NCBI RefSeq assembly: GCF_014633365.1
Contig: NC_068347.1
Span: 15,584,433 to 15,648,432, forward strand
DNA from: Diospyros lotus
Lineage: Eukaryota; Streptophyta; Magnoliopsida; Ericales; Ebenaceae
Length of the DNA stretch: 64,000 nt
Direction of reading: 5' to 3'
Part shown: positions 11,446-23,745 of the stretch, piece by piece
Layout: every line of letters starts with the position of its first letter
How positions within the stretch are numbered: position 1 is the first letter of the stretch
Made by a program: the position numbers and the translations under genes
Notes under the pieces: generated by a model
Seen by the model: only the letters and a program-made list of their open reading frames with translations
The model's database searches: none
Told to the model about the DNA's origin: nothing

Positions 11446-12479
11446 AAATGAAAGCAACGTTAGGGCGCGAGTGGGGGTCCCCGCGCAAACCCGCCGATGC
11501 CTAAGTTAGTTCTCGAGAGCCAAAAGTATGGAATTGTGTTAAGGGGCCCAAGAGTGCGTACCTTGCCTCGAGGACGTGGCCTAATATTTATAGTAGATGA
11601 GAGATGGGAGACGTACGACAATCAAGGCGAGAATCTCGCAGCCCGTTTTGATGATTTCGCTGCCCATCCGAGAGAGAAAAGAGGAGAGATTGGCCCAAGC
11701 CCACTTGGCCATAACCGAGTGGGGGACCACTCGGTCATGACTTCTTTTACCCTTTTCCTTGGTTTGGTCTTGAGTGGTTCCCATATCTCAACTTCATGCC
11801 CAATTTACACATTAATTCAGCTCGAATATCTCAAAACTCAAAACACAAAAGTTTCAGATAATTCTCTTAGCTTTCCATAGGACTTTGAATAAGCTCAATC
11901 AAATCTCGTATGAGATAGTTATTCCCAAAAAACCAAAGCAGTCTCGTACCCACTCGGCATAACCAAGTGGGTCATGAAGAGTGAGGGCAAATTGGTCACC
12001 CTCCCACTTAGTCATGATCGCTCACTTTGTCATGGCCAAGTGGGTCTTCATTCCCTTGGATTTGAGGGCCTCTTTTGCCTTTTGTCTTAGTTTGGATCCA
12101 TCTTCGCTCCAATACTTGACTCTGAGCCTTAATAATGCAGGTGCATCAATTTAGAGCCCAATTTCAGCCTTAATGAAGCCCGAATCTCTCAAAACTCAAA
12201 ACAAAAAAGTTGTAAATAATTCTCTTGGATTTCCATAGGACTTTTAATCACCTCAATTGGAGCTTGTATGAGAAAGTTATGTCTGAGAAACCAAAGAAGT
12301 GTCGTACACACTCGGCATAACCAAGTGGGTCCTCCCCACTTGGTCTCGGCTCGACCTCTTGCTCCTTCGACTTGTTTCCTTGATCTCCTACAACCCGTTG
12401 GGCTTTTGGGATTCATGTCCATGTCTCGCGACTCTTTTAGTTCTTGTGATTCTCCAAGTTTGTAGGGCATATTAGAGAC

Positions 12480-13435
12480 AAATTCTGAATTATCTCTCCC
12501 CTGTTAGGAAACTCATTTTCCAAGAAAAAAACATCCTGAGATTCAAACTCAGTAACACTCCCACTTGCTTGATCGCCAATAAAAACATATCATTTTGAGT
12601 GTGCTAAGTATCTTATAAATATACTCTTTTTTCCTTTTGGACCCAAATTTCCATGTTTGTGAGAAGGATCATGACCATAGGCAGCACATCTCCAGGGTCT
12701 CAAATGACTTAGATCAAGTTTCCTTCCAATCCATAACTCATATGGGGTAGAAAGTATAGATTTAAAGGGTACTAAATTGAGTAGATAGGTAGCGGTCAAC
12801 AATGCATCACCCCAAAAGGTGATTGACAATTTTGCCCTTGTCATCAATGACCTAACTATTTCTAGAAGAGTTCTATTTCTTCTTTTTGCAACACCATTTT
12901 GTTGTGGAGTATATGGAATGGCTAATTGTCTCTCCATTCCCTTTTCATCACACAAAAATTTAAATTATTCACACAAATACTCGCGACCCCTATCGGGTCT
13001 TAATGCTTTAACTTTCCTATCTAACTGATTCTCAACTAAGTTCAAATATCTTTCGAAGCACTCTAAAGCTTCTGACTTATGAGAAATCAAATAGACAAAG
13101 CTAAAACGAGTACAGTCATCAATGAATGTAATGAAATAAACACCTCCATTCCTGTCCCTAACATTTATTGGACCACATATGTCAGAGTGAATTAATTGCA
13201 ATGGATTTTCAGCTCTAATCGCTTTGCCAAATAGTTTTCTTTCCATTTTCCCTACTAGACAACTTTCACAAGTTGTATATTCACTTTTGAAACTTTTGAA
13301 ACTTTTGTATTCACTTTTGTATTGTTTCCCACATAGATCCATTTAGTTCCACATAGTATTCGACGATATTCCACGAAGGAACTTTTGTCTCTTGTTACAT
13401 GGTATGTGGCTCTTGAATCAACAATCCACAAAGGA
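12480..13435 (-). pseudogene. copia integrase, degenerate
   Basis: Minus-strand frames 13342-12965 and 12955-12590 form one copia integrase split by a stop near 12962. The zinc-binding end is visible in CESCLVGKMERKLF. The core follows, with LIHSDICGPI (first Asp), FIDDCTRFSFVYLI, KALRPDRGREY (second Asp; the usual TDRGGE is altered) and YTPQQNGVAKRRNRT. The C-terminal part with PYELWIGRKLDLSHLRPWRC leads to the linker EFESQDVFF. Reading resumes at 5214 across the Tat-like insertion. It belongs to the copia element 1304-28721. Confidence 0.85.
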
Positions 13436-13441
13436 TTAGAT

Positions 13442-14382
13442 TCAGTTAAGAGTATATAACTTCAAACATAAATTAGCCATTGAATATGCATTTAAGACAT
13501 GTACCTTTCTTGGTTCAGTGCAGTCACGTGTAAAGTGCCCCTTATGGCCACAATTATAGCACTTCACATTCACCATGTTCTTCTTTTTCAAGGGATTATG
13601 GGCTAGTCCTTTACCCTTGTCATGGTGACTCTCAAATTTTTCAAAACGAGCACCTTTACTTTTCTTTGGGATATAATTCCCTTTCTTTCCTTTATAAGGA
13701 AATTTACGCTTAAACTTGGGAGAGCCTTTGGAGCTAGATGCCATCATATAGACATTAGTATTAGGTCTAGAGGCTTCAATATGATCCTCCTCGAACTCCA
13801 AATGTCGTGAAGCATCGACCATTGTCTTTATGTTCACGTTGTGGGTAAGATAAATCTTCATGTGCTCCCAATTGTAAGGTAAGGATCTGATAATAGCTTG
13901 CACTTGTTGTTCGTCAATGTGGTTTGCACCAGCATCTTTGAGTTCATTGACCATATTGGTCATCTCTCGAAGATGCTGCCTCATGTTGTGGTTTGGGCAA
14001 TTTTTGTAGGTATCAAAGTTGATAGTTAGTTGTCTTACCTTTGTAATTGAAGTCGCCCCAAACTGCTCTTTAAGAGCATTTCATATTTCATGCGTCAGCT
14101 CATATTTTATGAATTCTCACATAATATCATTCTCCATACTACTAAGCACAACGTAATGCGAGCAAGGGAGTTCTTTTTCTTCCAAGCATTGTAAGCCTCT
14201 CTATCCCTCCTATGTTGTGCAGTGGTTTTTTCAGTAGGTTCCACCATTGCTTGATTGGAGTTTCTATTGACTCTTATTCCTTAAGGACATACTGGATTTT
14301 CATACTCCAAATTTCATAATTATCCCCATTCAATTTTTTACCTCTTATCAAATCAGAAATTATGTTCTTTAAAGAAGCCATT
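13442..14382 (-). pseudogene. copia gag with CCHC zinc knuckle
   Basis: Starts near 14382 (minus) with MASLKNIISDLIRGKKLNGDNYEIW. It passes several stops, then an open 180-codon stretch (13984-13442) with MRQHLREMTNMVNELKDAG, LPYNWEHMKIYL and a good zinc knuckle CYNCGHKGHFTRDC. N-terminal stops around 14070-14300 make it non-functional. It is upstream of the integrase on the minus strand, as expected. Confidence 0.85.
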
Positions 14383-17155
14383 CTAAAGGAAAATCTACAC
14401 AAGATTTATTTCATTAATGCCATGCCTTACACACATTTACCAAATAAATTAACAATAAATATTCAATTGGATACAGGGTTGAAAGTTCACGATGTTCCCA
14501 ATCATCGCCCATATTCCAATTGTCCAACTATTGTAAATTTTATTTTTCTTTACCTCAAAAACAAATTTGGAGAACATTTAATTCCACTTAATAAGGAATT
14601 ATTGAAACATATTTGATCACATAAATTAAATAACTAATAATAGAGCATGCATATTTAATCACAAAGATTAAAAAATTAATCATAATTCATTTCATAAAAT
14701 AAAATAATAAACACAGAGTTTAGAAATTTGCTACAAAAGCAAAATAAACTAGATACATGATTGAGCAACACATTACTCAATAATTCTAGTCATATGAGGA
14801 ATTGCATGAATGACATCATGAAAAATGACTCTAGGAGTCCTTTGAGTAATATCACTAACAATATCAATGAGTAAGCTACTTGGATATAGAGTCATTACAA
14901 TTTCTCTTATTCTGTATGCATTTGAGAAAAAACACAATGTCCCACAAAAACTTAGATGACTAAATTCGCAAATACTAGAGATGTCAAAAGGGTCGGGTTG
15001 CTCAACCCAACCAAAGACGAGTCGAATTGTTCAAACAGGTCGGGCCAGGGCCGGGCCAAAGAATTTGTTCCCACGACCCAGCCCATCTAAGGCCCCAGCT
15101 TCGGCCCGGCCCATGGGGACCTTATGAGTTGGGCCCATGAGGCTCTTATGGGCCCGACCAGTTAGGGCCACTGGGCCCGGCCTGTTGGGACCTTATGTTA
15201 TTCCCAACGTTCCTTGCTTATTTATTTTTTTAACTATGTTATTTTTTATTAATTATTGATATTGGATGCTAGAAAATTTACATTTCGCAATATATATAAA
15301 TAATAACCATCAATATATTTAAAATTTTTAAGATAAATTTTTTATATATTTAAATTATAAATAAACATTCTTCTTTTTATATGTGCATTATTTTTCATAT
15401 CAATTCACAAGAAAATTTACAAGGCATATAAAACTTTGAAATTTAAAATGATGACATAATATTTAAAACTTAAGATAGAAAATTGTTTAAAAAGGAAAAA
15501 AAGAAAAAAAATTGATTTTTATATATGCATTTGATATTTATATATGTATTATTTTTTTAAAAAAAATTATTTTAAGAAAAGAAAGAAAAAATGGGTCGGA
15601 CTCAGTGGGCACGACTTACCAGGGCCTGTGGGCCAAGCCCACTAAGCCCGGCTCGCTAAGCCCTATAGGCTAAGGCCCAGGGCTGGCCTGGCCCGACCTC
15701 CCTATAGGGGGGCCGTGGGCTGGGTCGGGCCTTACCCACGAAAAAAAGGGCCAGACCGGGCCCAACCTTTTTAGTAAATGGGCCAACCCGACCAGTTTAA
15801 AAAGCTCGTGGGCCGACCAGAGCTGGGCCGGGCTAGCCCTTTTGAGATCTCTATCAAATACTAGCTATTAATTCTTTGTCATGTGGCAATAACATGGTAA
15901 GCAAAGATTGATACTGTGTTTTTTCAGTCCATAACCCCTTATAGCCGACGAATATAAATTCTTGCATCATATCACACACAATAATAATATGCTCACGTAT
16001 ATTTTTCCATTCCATCATCCGATAATCATCTAGCTACCTTTTCATTTACATAATTTGGACTATTTGGGCAATAGTTCAAATAATGCTTGGGGTTCGCACT
16101 AGTGTCATTTTCTTAAAAAAATGAATTAAAGGAAAAATGACAGAGTAAGAATTTGACAAACAAATTCTTTAGACAATTTTGTACAAAATAAAATGTATGT
16201 TATGGACACATCCACTTATGGTTAACTAATAACCTCAAAATATGCCATAATAAAATATTTATGATTAACTAATAATAAAATTGATTTTATTGTTAACTAA
16301 TAACAATAAATATATATATATTTTTTTTAATTTAAATTGAAAAATAACCAAACAAAGCCTTAAATCATAAAACCCACTTTTCAAGATTTTAAGGCCATTT
16401 GTTTTCTAGTTCAATTTTTTTAATTTCAATTCTAATTTTAATTTGCATTTTCAATATTGATTTAAAACCTACCAAACATGCCCTTAAATTGATTAGCAGA
16501 ATCTAGAGAGCTTTGCCACTGATCAATTTCAAATTGACTTCATGCATGCAGTTCAATTTTACTCACAAGAGGACAAAAGTGAATAATAAATTAAGTACAT
16601 GATCTTTAAATCAAGGCCACCTTTTTTAGACTATCAAGAAGGCTTTTTCTGCATAGCTACAAGAGTTTGACAATTCAATTCAATCACTTGATTTTGCACA
16701 AAAGTCTCATAGAAATCCATTTTCATTTTAATTTCTTTTACAGAAGCCACTGGCCACCAGCAACGGACCAGCAGCCACCAGCAATGTCTTTATTCTTCTC
16801 TATCAAAAATCTCCATTTGTAGCTATGAAGCTGGTTGGAGAAGATGAAGAGAAACAAGTTGTTGGCGGTCGTTGTAGTCACCAAAGAAGAGGCGGACGCA
16901 GAGTAGTGGCGGTTATCCTCACAAAAAAGATGACTAGCGAACTCTCTTCGCCAGATCTCCGGTATTTCCCTTCTCTGGTTGCAGATAGACATACATACAC
17001 AGCAAGATTTTTGTATAAAAATACACATTTTGTGTATACTAATTCATCCATTCAATGTGTATACATAAAAATAGTACTGTGTGTATGTGTATGTTATGTA
17101 TATGTTGCATTCAACACAAAAATGACACTGATATCTCAACCAGAAAACAACCTTA
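14383..17155 (-). other. 5' leader of the copia element, no gene seen
   Basis: AT-rich DNA between gag and the PBS, holding the hAT MITE at 14976-15853 and a TG/TA-rich stretch near 17070-17110. It is long for a copia leader even without the MITE, so an older undetected insertion is likely. Open frames at 16738-17028 (minus) and 16825-17208 (plus) overlap each other and show no domain. Confidence 0.5.
14976..15853. mobile_element. hAT-type MITE, 878 bp
   Basis: Terminal inverted repeats TAGAGATGTCAAAAGGG (left) and CCCTTTTGAGATCTCTA (right) differ at one or two positions. The 8 bp flanks are gcaaatac (14968-14975) and tcaaatac (15854-15861), seven of eight matching, the TSD size of hAT elements. 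Two GC-rich arms full of GGGCC/GGCCC runs surround an AT-rich core. There is no transposase. Confidence 0.85.
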
Positions 17156-17170
17156 GATGCTCTGATACCA
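17156..17170 (-). other. copia primer-binding site
   Basis: On the minus strand this reads TGGTATCAGAGC, complementary to the 3' end of initiator methionine tRNA. It is one base from the LTR that starts at 17172, and it fixes the orientation of the copia element. Confidence 0.85.
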
Positions 17171-17171
17171 A

Positions 17172-17571
17172 TGTTAGAAATAATGAAACAAATGGATCAT
17201 TAAATTAAACCGGACTTACCTGGTTGCACAGCAAAGATAGAATCAAATGGTTGAATTACTGGTGTAAACAAAATCATAGTGGATCTTGTTTGTATCCACA
17301 ACCTAAGTGTCTTTCACTCACAGAGAGTTTTTTCAAAGAGAGTATTTTTCAGATTGCATTCATTCTTTTTATCTACTAATGTAAACAAATACACTTACAC
17401 CCCATCTATCCACTTCCTCCATGAATAAAGGAAGTGGGTTCAATTGTTGTTGGAAGTTTTCTTCAGCAACCGCACACTGTAGTTGCAGACCCACATTCGG
17501 ATCTGGATCTAGAGTTGGATCCAAAACCCATTATGGGCGGATCTACCTAGGTACACAACCCAGATTTACTT
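17172..17571 (-). repeat. 5' LTR of the copia element, first part
   Basis: Matches 1304-1721 closely, including the (C)ACCCCATCTATCCA and GGATCTACC segments. The match stops abruptly at 17571 where a different sequence begins. Confidence 0.85.
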
Positions 17572-20431
17572 CACCAAGCACCACTACAATGGAAGAAAAA
17601 TCTAGCAAGGGAGGGAGATGATGAAGAACAACAACCAACTTTCATAAAATCTCCTCTTGGAGCTCTTATGATCTAAGGAGAAAGAGAGAAGAAGAGGAAG
17701 AAGAAGAAGAGCTTCCACCGTCAAGATCAAGGAAATATCTCCAATTTGTCTTTCTTTTCCCTTTTATACTTATATATATTAACCCTCCCCCCCCCCCATT
17801 TTCCTATGTTCCCATAATTTGACAAACTCAATTCACATGTCATATATAAATACAACTTTAAGTTCCACAACAAACATTCTTTCCAGAACAATGCCAATTT
17901 GCAATCCCCTCAACATTTTCCAAATAAAGTTATATGCATTTTTATCACTTTAACTACCTCATGTTCCAAACTTCACTGAATTACTATACCTTCTATATCA
18001 CTAACCATCCATTGCCAACTTTTTTATTAATAAAGAAAATTTTCAAAGAGAGCTTATCGATAAATTGTACACTGGACTCAAAAGAGAAAGGTAAACCCAT
18101 AACCTACAAAAATAGGAAACCCATAAATGCTCCGGCAGTCATCGCCGGCCACCCTGGCCAGCGGTTTCCGGCGATCAGAGGCAACCACCTGACACCCTTA
18201 TCCCCATCGACCAACATACCCAAAAACTAACAAAATTCAACGGCCAAAACTTCATTGATCTAAGATTAAACTTCCAGCCAAACCCAACATCCTTATATAT
18301 ATGTATATATCATGAATCTACCTCCTTGTAGATCAGGGCCACATTGATGGTGAAAATGTGGTCAGATCGAAGATCAGACATCGATTTGCAGTCGGATGGG
18401 TTCTTGGTTCTTGCTTCCTTCAAAGGAAGATATGCGGTGGAGAGTAAGAGATAGAGAGAGAAGTCAAGTATGTGAGGTGGAGGAGGAGACGTTGACGATC
18501 GACGAAAATGGCGGCGTCCAACCTCTGACAGACAAACTATCCGTTCGAGTAAAGAGAGAGAGCAAATGAAGGTTGGCGAGGTGGGTGGCTCTGAGGACCA
18601 GAAAAAATAAAAAAATTTAAAAAGAAAATAAATTACATATATTATATATACAGTATAAGTTTTGAAATTGAAGGGTAGGCAATTATAGTTGTTGATCCTT
18701 TGGTGCTTAGAAAAAATTAAAAAAAAATTATACATAAATAGTGATAATTTTTCAAATTGAAGGGTGTGCAATTACCAACCCTTGGCTCTAAGTAGCTCCA
18801 CCCCTGACCTTGCACTCTTGACAACCCCCTTCCCAATTGCCCTAAGTTTTGACTTCTCAAGCCACTCAAATTCTCCTTATTTGACTTTTCCACATGTCAT
18901 TTCACTTGCTCCTTCTCTTACTTTGACTTAGACTTTTCAACACAAGTATACCTCTCTTCTTGCCTTAATTCTTTCCACCATCACCTATAACATCATAAAT
19001 AATTTCTCAAGAAAAATAAAAATTCAATCACCATGATAAAAATCACTTGAGCGACCTAAACCCACAAATGGGTGGTTACACCGACTTCTATTAGAAAGGT
19101 ATATCGGAAAACCCTCTATGGCATGGTTTTCCTTTTGATGCATATGGATGAATTATATCAAGTCTTGCAAGGATTATTTTCACTTTTGCTTTGTATTGCT
19201 TGGTTGTGTGTTGTTCTGTTTTGAAAATTTTTTAAAACCCGTAGATCTTTGCAAAGATTCACTCATAGTTGGTTTTTGGCCTCAAGCCCTTGTTTCCTTT
19301 TAGATATCATAAGCTCCTTTCATCCTCTTAACATCCTCGAACCATAATGTCGAATGATGACCCACTTATAGGGTAACCTTCTCTCCATCCTCTTGCCTGA
19401 CAGTAGCATAGACACGATTGTTTACCATATTAGATAATTACCTTCTTTAACTTAACTTGGAAGTAGGTCAAATTATTTAGAGCAAATAAGCTTCTCTAGG
19501 ACAACTTTGATTCTCCAAGATAACTTTGGAGTCCCTCTAGCAACTAATAACATTTTCCCGTACAAATTACAAATGCTAGTCATTCATTGGGATAACTTTG
19601 TGAAACTCTTTAAGGCGACAATATTTCTCCAGGACAACTACTTCACGTTCTTTTAGACAAGTTGAAAACACTCTCCAAGAAGCTCTTGATAGATAGTAAA
19701 AGTAAGAAATTATAGTAGGGTAACTCCTTATTTACATGCTAGCTTTTGAAGAAGGCCAATTGCCGCACCAATGGCAAAATAACCATACCACCTAACATTT
19801 GTCAGAAAGTGTCAAAAGTTAACGGCTTAGAATAACTACTCTTCTCTAGGGAAACTTTGCTTCAAAAAGTGATACTTTTAGGTTGGACTTTCAATCAAAT
19901 TAAAAAGTGAGGAGCCTTTATTATAGCATAGACTACCGTATAAGAGATGAAACAATAATAAAGTTCTTGCAGGAGAATAACGTTCTCCCAGAAGACCAAA
20001 TTCCTAAACAATGTGTTGTCTTGAGTTCCTCTAAGAGGGCTCACCCAAAGTAGCATTTGGTCCACCCAAAGTCCTCCCAAAGCAACATTAGTCATCCTCT
20101 CAGTGATCTTCCAAGAGGATAACTGAGATAAAAGGAAGATAAGGCCATCCTTTAAAGGACTCCTAAGTAAACAAATCTAGGTCCTCTAAGAAGGCCTTCC
20201 TGGAAGATAATACTTCCCTGTTTATTGAGGAAACTCACATAATAATGTTGGAATGCACAATATGTCTCCTTTGACATGTCACATAGAAGCTAATGCCTTG
20301 CTTTAGTAGCCACTGTAAGGCCCACCTTTTCTTGGAGGAAACCTTAGGCCACTAAGCCTTCCACGGAGGGAGAGAGGGATTCCTCTTAAGCCCATCCAAG
20401 CTTAACTCTAGATAGTTGTCCTTTCAAGTGA
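17572..20431. other. unassigned repeat-like DNA, no gene
   Basis: No convincing coding sequence. At 17640-17810 there is a GA-rich then CT-rich tract with a C run. At 18600-18780 two roughly 110 bp diverged repeats end in a CAATTA(C)CAACCC-like motif. At 19490-20120 an irregular motif (CTAGGACAACTTTG, CAAGATAACTTTGG and similar) recurs, resembling a decayed array. The 153-codon minus frame at 18310-18771 is low complexity with no domain. Probably the remains of one or more LTR elements whose ends I could not fix. Confidence 0.4.
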
Positions 20432-20436
20432 CACAT

Positions 20437-22902
20437 TGTAACGCCCCGCTCCCACTTATGGGTGTTACTCGTGAACAATTACCCAAATTGTCCACCTACC
20501 CGGCCTTTAGTGAAGGATGGACCATGTTTCAAGACGAAACGCCCTAGGTGGGAACTAGGCTCGTCCTTCCCTTCCCTTAACCCCAGGATTTATAGCAGAA
20601 ATGGGCTTCAACCACACCGCATTCGGTTAAAAAGAAAACTCATGAAGATGCCCAACCACCATTTTCTTATTCATATTTAATTCTTTTCCATCCAAGAATT
20701 TTACCGAGCTCCATAAATCACCATTAAAATCAATCCATTGATTGATTACCAATTTTGGAGGAAAAACTCATAATTTTCAATTTTCCAAAATTTCGGCATT
20801 ATTCTCCAAAATGTCCAAAAAATTCCTTTATTTTGAAAATTCCTTCGGGGCCCAAAATCAATTAAGAATTGCCCCAAAATCTCCAAATTTTTTGAATTTT
20901 TAAAAAAATTCAACCGGCAAGGCCTGCGCGGGGCCCAACTGCGCCCCCAGCCTGCTGCCACCTACTGCTGCTGCCTCCTACTGCTCCTTCACTTCTTTTT
21001 CTTTTTTTTCTTTTTCTTTTTTTTTTATCTTGGGCCTCCTAATCCAAAAATTTCCAGAAATAACACTCCAAAAAAATGCATTGAAAATCTCCACATTTTC
21101 AATTCCCAAGCCTATTTTCACAAGAAAAATTCATTTTCTCCAACCTCATGATTTATTCCAAATAAATTACATCCATGGTTCTAGACCTTCACAAGCCATT
21201 ACAAACCATTAAATTACATCACAAGAAGCACTTACAATAAATAGGCTTCCCCAAGTCATAAAGCCACAAGTTAAATACCACAAGCCTAGGCTTCTTTAAG
21301 CCATAAATTTACAACAAAGAAAGAAATATCCATCAAGAGCTTCCAACCACAAGCTTGCAACTTTCCCTTTTCTCTTTTGACATAAGAACAACCTACAAGG
21401 GGAAGGTAAAACCTCATGAGCCACAAAGCTCAGTAAGAGTGCATATGCAAAGTAAATACAAACATAACAAGTCTATGTAATGGTAAATCCATGCAAGCAT
21501 GGTTAAGTCGTTCTATCCTCACAACCCAACATGATTTGAGGCATCAACCTACCATTTCTTTCCCACCCCCATGGCCATAGGTCTCATGAACAAGTAAAGC
21601 ATGCAAAGAGATACATAAAAATTTATGCAACCTACTTACAACGCAATGCAAGGCCTCCTCCACATGGGGCCATCCCTTACCTCTTCTTGAATCTTTAAAT
21701 CTTCATTTCAAGAGAGCTTTCATCTTCATTCCCTTCTCTTTTTCTTCTTCTTCCTTTCCTCTCATCTCTTCTTTCTTTCATTCTTTCTACAAATAGCCAA
21801 AGGGAGACAAGTCTTCCACACTTGCCATTTTATACTAGGCCTCCATATTTCAAGAATGAATCTAGGCCTTTGGATCTTTATGGATTTGAGAGAACAAATC
21901 CTAGCCCTCTACCAAAAGCACAATCCATGTGCTTGAGTCTTCTAAAATCCCAACCATTGGATTTCTTTCCCTTTTTCAAGGCCAAATCTCAACCATTGAA
22001 TCCCTCTTGAAAATTCCATTTCTTTCTCATTTACTTTAATGAGACAATTTTATGCCATTTTCAAGACTTAATACAAGCCATTGGATATAATTCACCTTTT
22101 TAAGACTTGATCCTAACCCTTGGATCAATTTAGTCTTCCAATACCAAAATTAGCCATTTGCTCATATATTTACTTTGACTAATTTCAACACATCAACTTG
22201 AGTGACTAATTTCACTCATTTTCATTTAAATAATCCTCCCATTTTCACTCATAAATGAGTGACTAATTTCCATTTCTTTTTTTGCATTTTTCTTTAAGCA
22301 ACCTAATGATTATACTCACATGGGCAAAAAATGACCCCTTTTTCCTTTTCTTTTTGATTTATATAAATCATTCTCCAACTCATAAATCCACATATATATA
22401 TATATGCCCCCACATTTCTAATTATATATAATTTCTCTCAAATTTTCAAGATTATGCCAAGTGTCACTCTAAGACACAAACTTGGCTTCCAAGTCTTTAT
22501 CTTGGCCATCCATGTGGCATCACCACTTTTATTCACCAATTTAGGGAAAAATAATTATTTCCTCCAATAATTTCATATTCTCAATTTTCCCTATTTTCCA
22601 TAATTAATTTCCTCCATGGAATCACTCCAAATTACCAAAATACCCTTTCATGAATTATTAATCCCATATCTCCACATAAATACAAAATTGTGATTTAATT
22701 CACTTATTCACCTAAGTCCACATAGGAATTATTTCTAACCTACCAAAATACCCCTTTATTGGACTTCACCATCCAAATTACCAAAATGCCCCTCTCATAG
22801 GGCACTAATATTCTCAAGGATCTATCACCTTCTCAAGGGCATCTTTGGAAATTTTCTTACTTTCTTTCTCATTCTCATACACTAGGCTTACTGGGTGTTA
22901 CA
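20437..22902. mobile_element. solo LTR of a TGTAAC-type gypsy element
   Basis: A 2466 bp unit beginning TGTAACGCCCCG and ending GGGTGTTACA, flanked by a perfect 5 bp TSD, CACAT (20432-20436 and 22903-22907). There is no interior and no second LTR, so it is a recombined solo LTR. It contains CT-rich leader-like DNA at 21720-21790 and AT-rich 3' sequence. Small frames within it are not genes. Orientation was not determined. Confidence 0.85.
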
Positions 22903-22907
22903 CACAT

Positions 22908-23384
22908 GTCCACCTCCAACATTAACAATAAAAACACTTATAAATACCCCTTTCCCCATTAGGAAAATGATATTCTTTTTATTTTTTTTTGGGATAGGGG
23001 TGGGTATATTGACATCAACTATTTTAACTGCATATTCCATTTACAAGCACCTGCAAAACAACCATTTTCTTCCAATGCTAACTTAAGTATTAGAGGGCTT
23101 ACATGGGAGAGGAATTCTCACATGGCTTCTAACTTGTTATTGAATGTGTAGTTCAACCGAACATCTAGGAGTTCTCTTGAATAGCCAAAAGCACTTTCCC
23201 AAACAATGAAGCTCATTTCGTGCACTTAATTTGCTTATCCTGGACAATGGGGTTACCTACAGCCTATTCTTGCAAGTACATATCTAACAATTGTTTGCTT
23301 TGCTTTGTCGTGACCGAAGCATTCCTACACTACAAATTCTAATTTTTGTATTTTGGCAACAATAATTTCCCATATCTTTTAAGT
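22908..23384. other. unassigned spacer
   Basis: AT-rich DNA between the solo LTR and the recognisable copia LTR match that starts near 23385. I see no gene, array or element end. Confidence 0.4.
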
Positions 23385-23745
23385 CACATTTAAGCACATT
23401 CATATCTCAATTCATTTAATCATTTGTTCAATATACTTTGTATTCAAAGTTGTAATCCATTGAATGATTATAATTGGTCAACTTGTGAATACAATCAAAT
23501 GTGACACTCAAAAAAGATTTTTCATTTCTTTGAAATCTTTCTATTGTTGCCAAAATATAATAATGAATTTGTAATGTGAGAAAGGTGATCTTGATAGTCT
23601 TGTGTAACGACGATCGGGAGACTTGGAGGTCTTGCTGTAATGATCAGGTGCCTTGATGAACAGGTGGCTGCTAATGAAAGAGAGGCCCTTGATGACCAAA
23701 TGCCCTCAGATGACCGAGTGCCCTCCAATAATGGAGAGGCTTGTC

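Larger units (their letters stand above)
5220..12474 (-). mobile_element. non-autonomous Tat-like Ty3/gypsy element with tandem arrays
   Basis: LTRs at 5220-6984 and 10607-12474 start TGTTGTTGCC and end GCATATCA/GCATATTA. TSD is gaaac (5215-5219) versus gagac (12475-12479), one mismatch. The PBS beside the right LTR (10591-10605) reads TTGGCGCCGTCTGTG on the minus strand. The interior encodes only a Tat-type gag (8940-10590, minus) and then a long 48 bp tandem array towards the 3' LTR. Protease, RT, RNase H and integrase are absent, so it must have depended on another element. Tandem arrays near the 3' LTR are a known habit of Tat/Ogre-type elements. It interrupts the integrase-to-RT linker of the copia element, whose reading resumes on either side. 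Confidence 0.85.
10607..12474 (-). repeat. 5' LTR of the Tat-like element
   Basis: An 1868 bp partner of 5220-6984. It is about 100 bp longer, mostly from extra copies of the 25 bp unit. It ends GCATATTA, with the terminal CA apparently mutated to TA. Confidence 0.85.

Noticed and set aside
15000..15850. GC-rich blocks as CpG island or promoter
   Set aside because: They are the subterminal arms of a hAT MITE with inverted ends and near-perfect 8 bp TSD.
17156..17170. tRNA fragments (also at 42533, 47916 and 58147)
   Set aside because: Short matches to Met tRNA 3' ends right beside LTRs are primer-binding sites; no cloverleaf surrounds them.
18310..18771. 153-codon minus-strand frame
   Set aside because: Low-complexity, Phe/Tyr/Lys-rich from AT-rich DNA; no domain, start context or intron signals.
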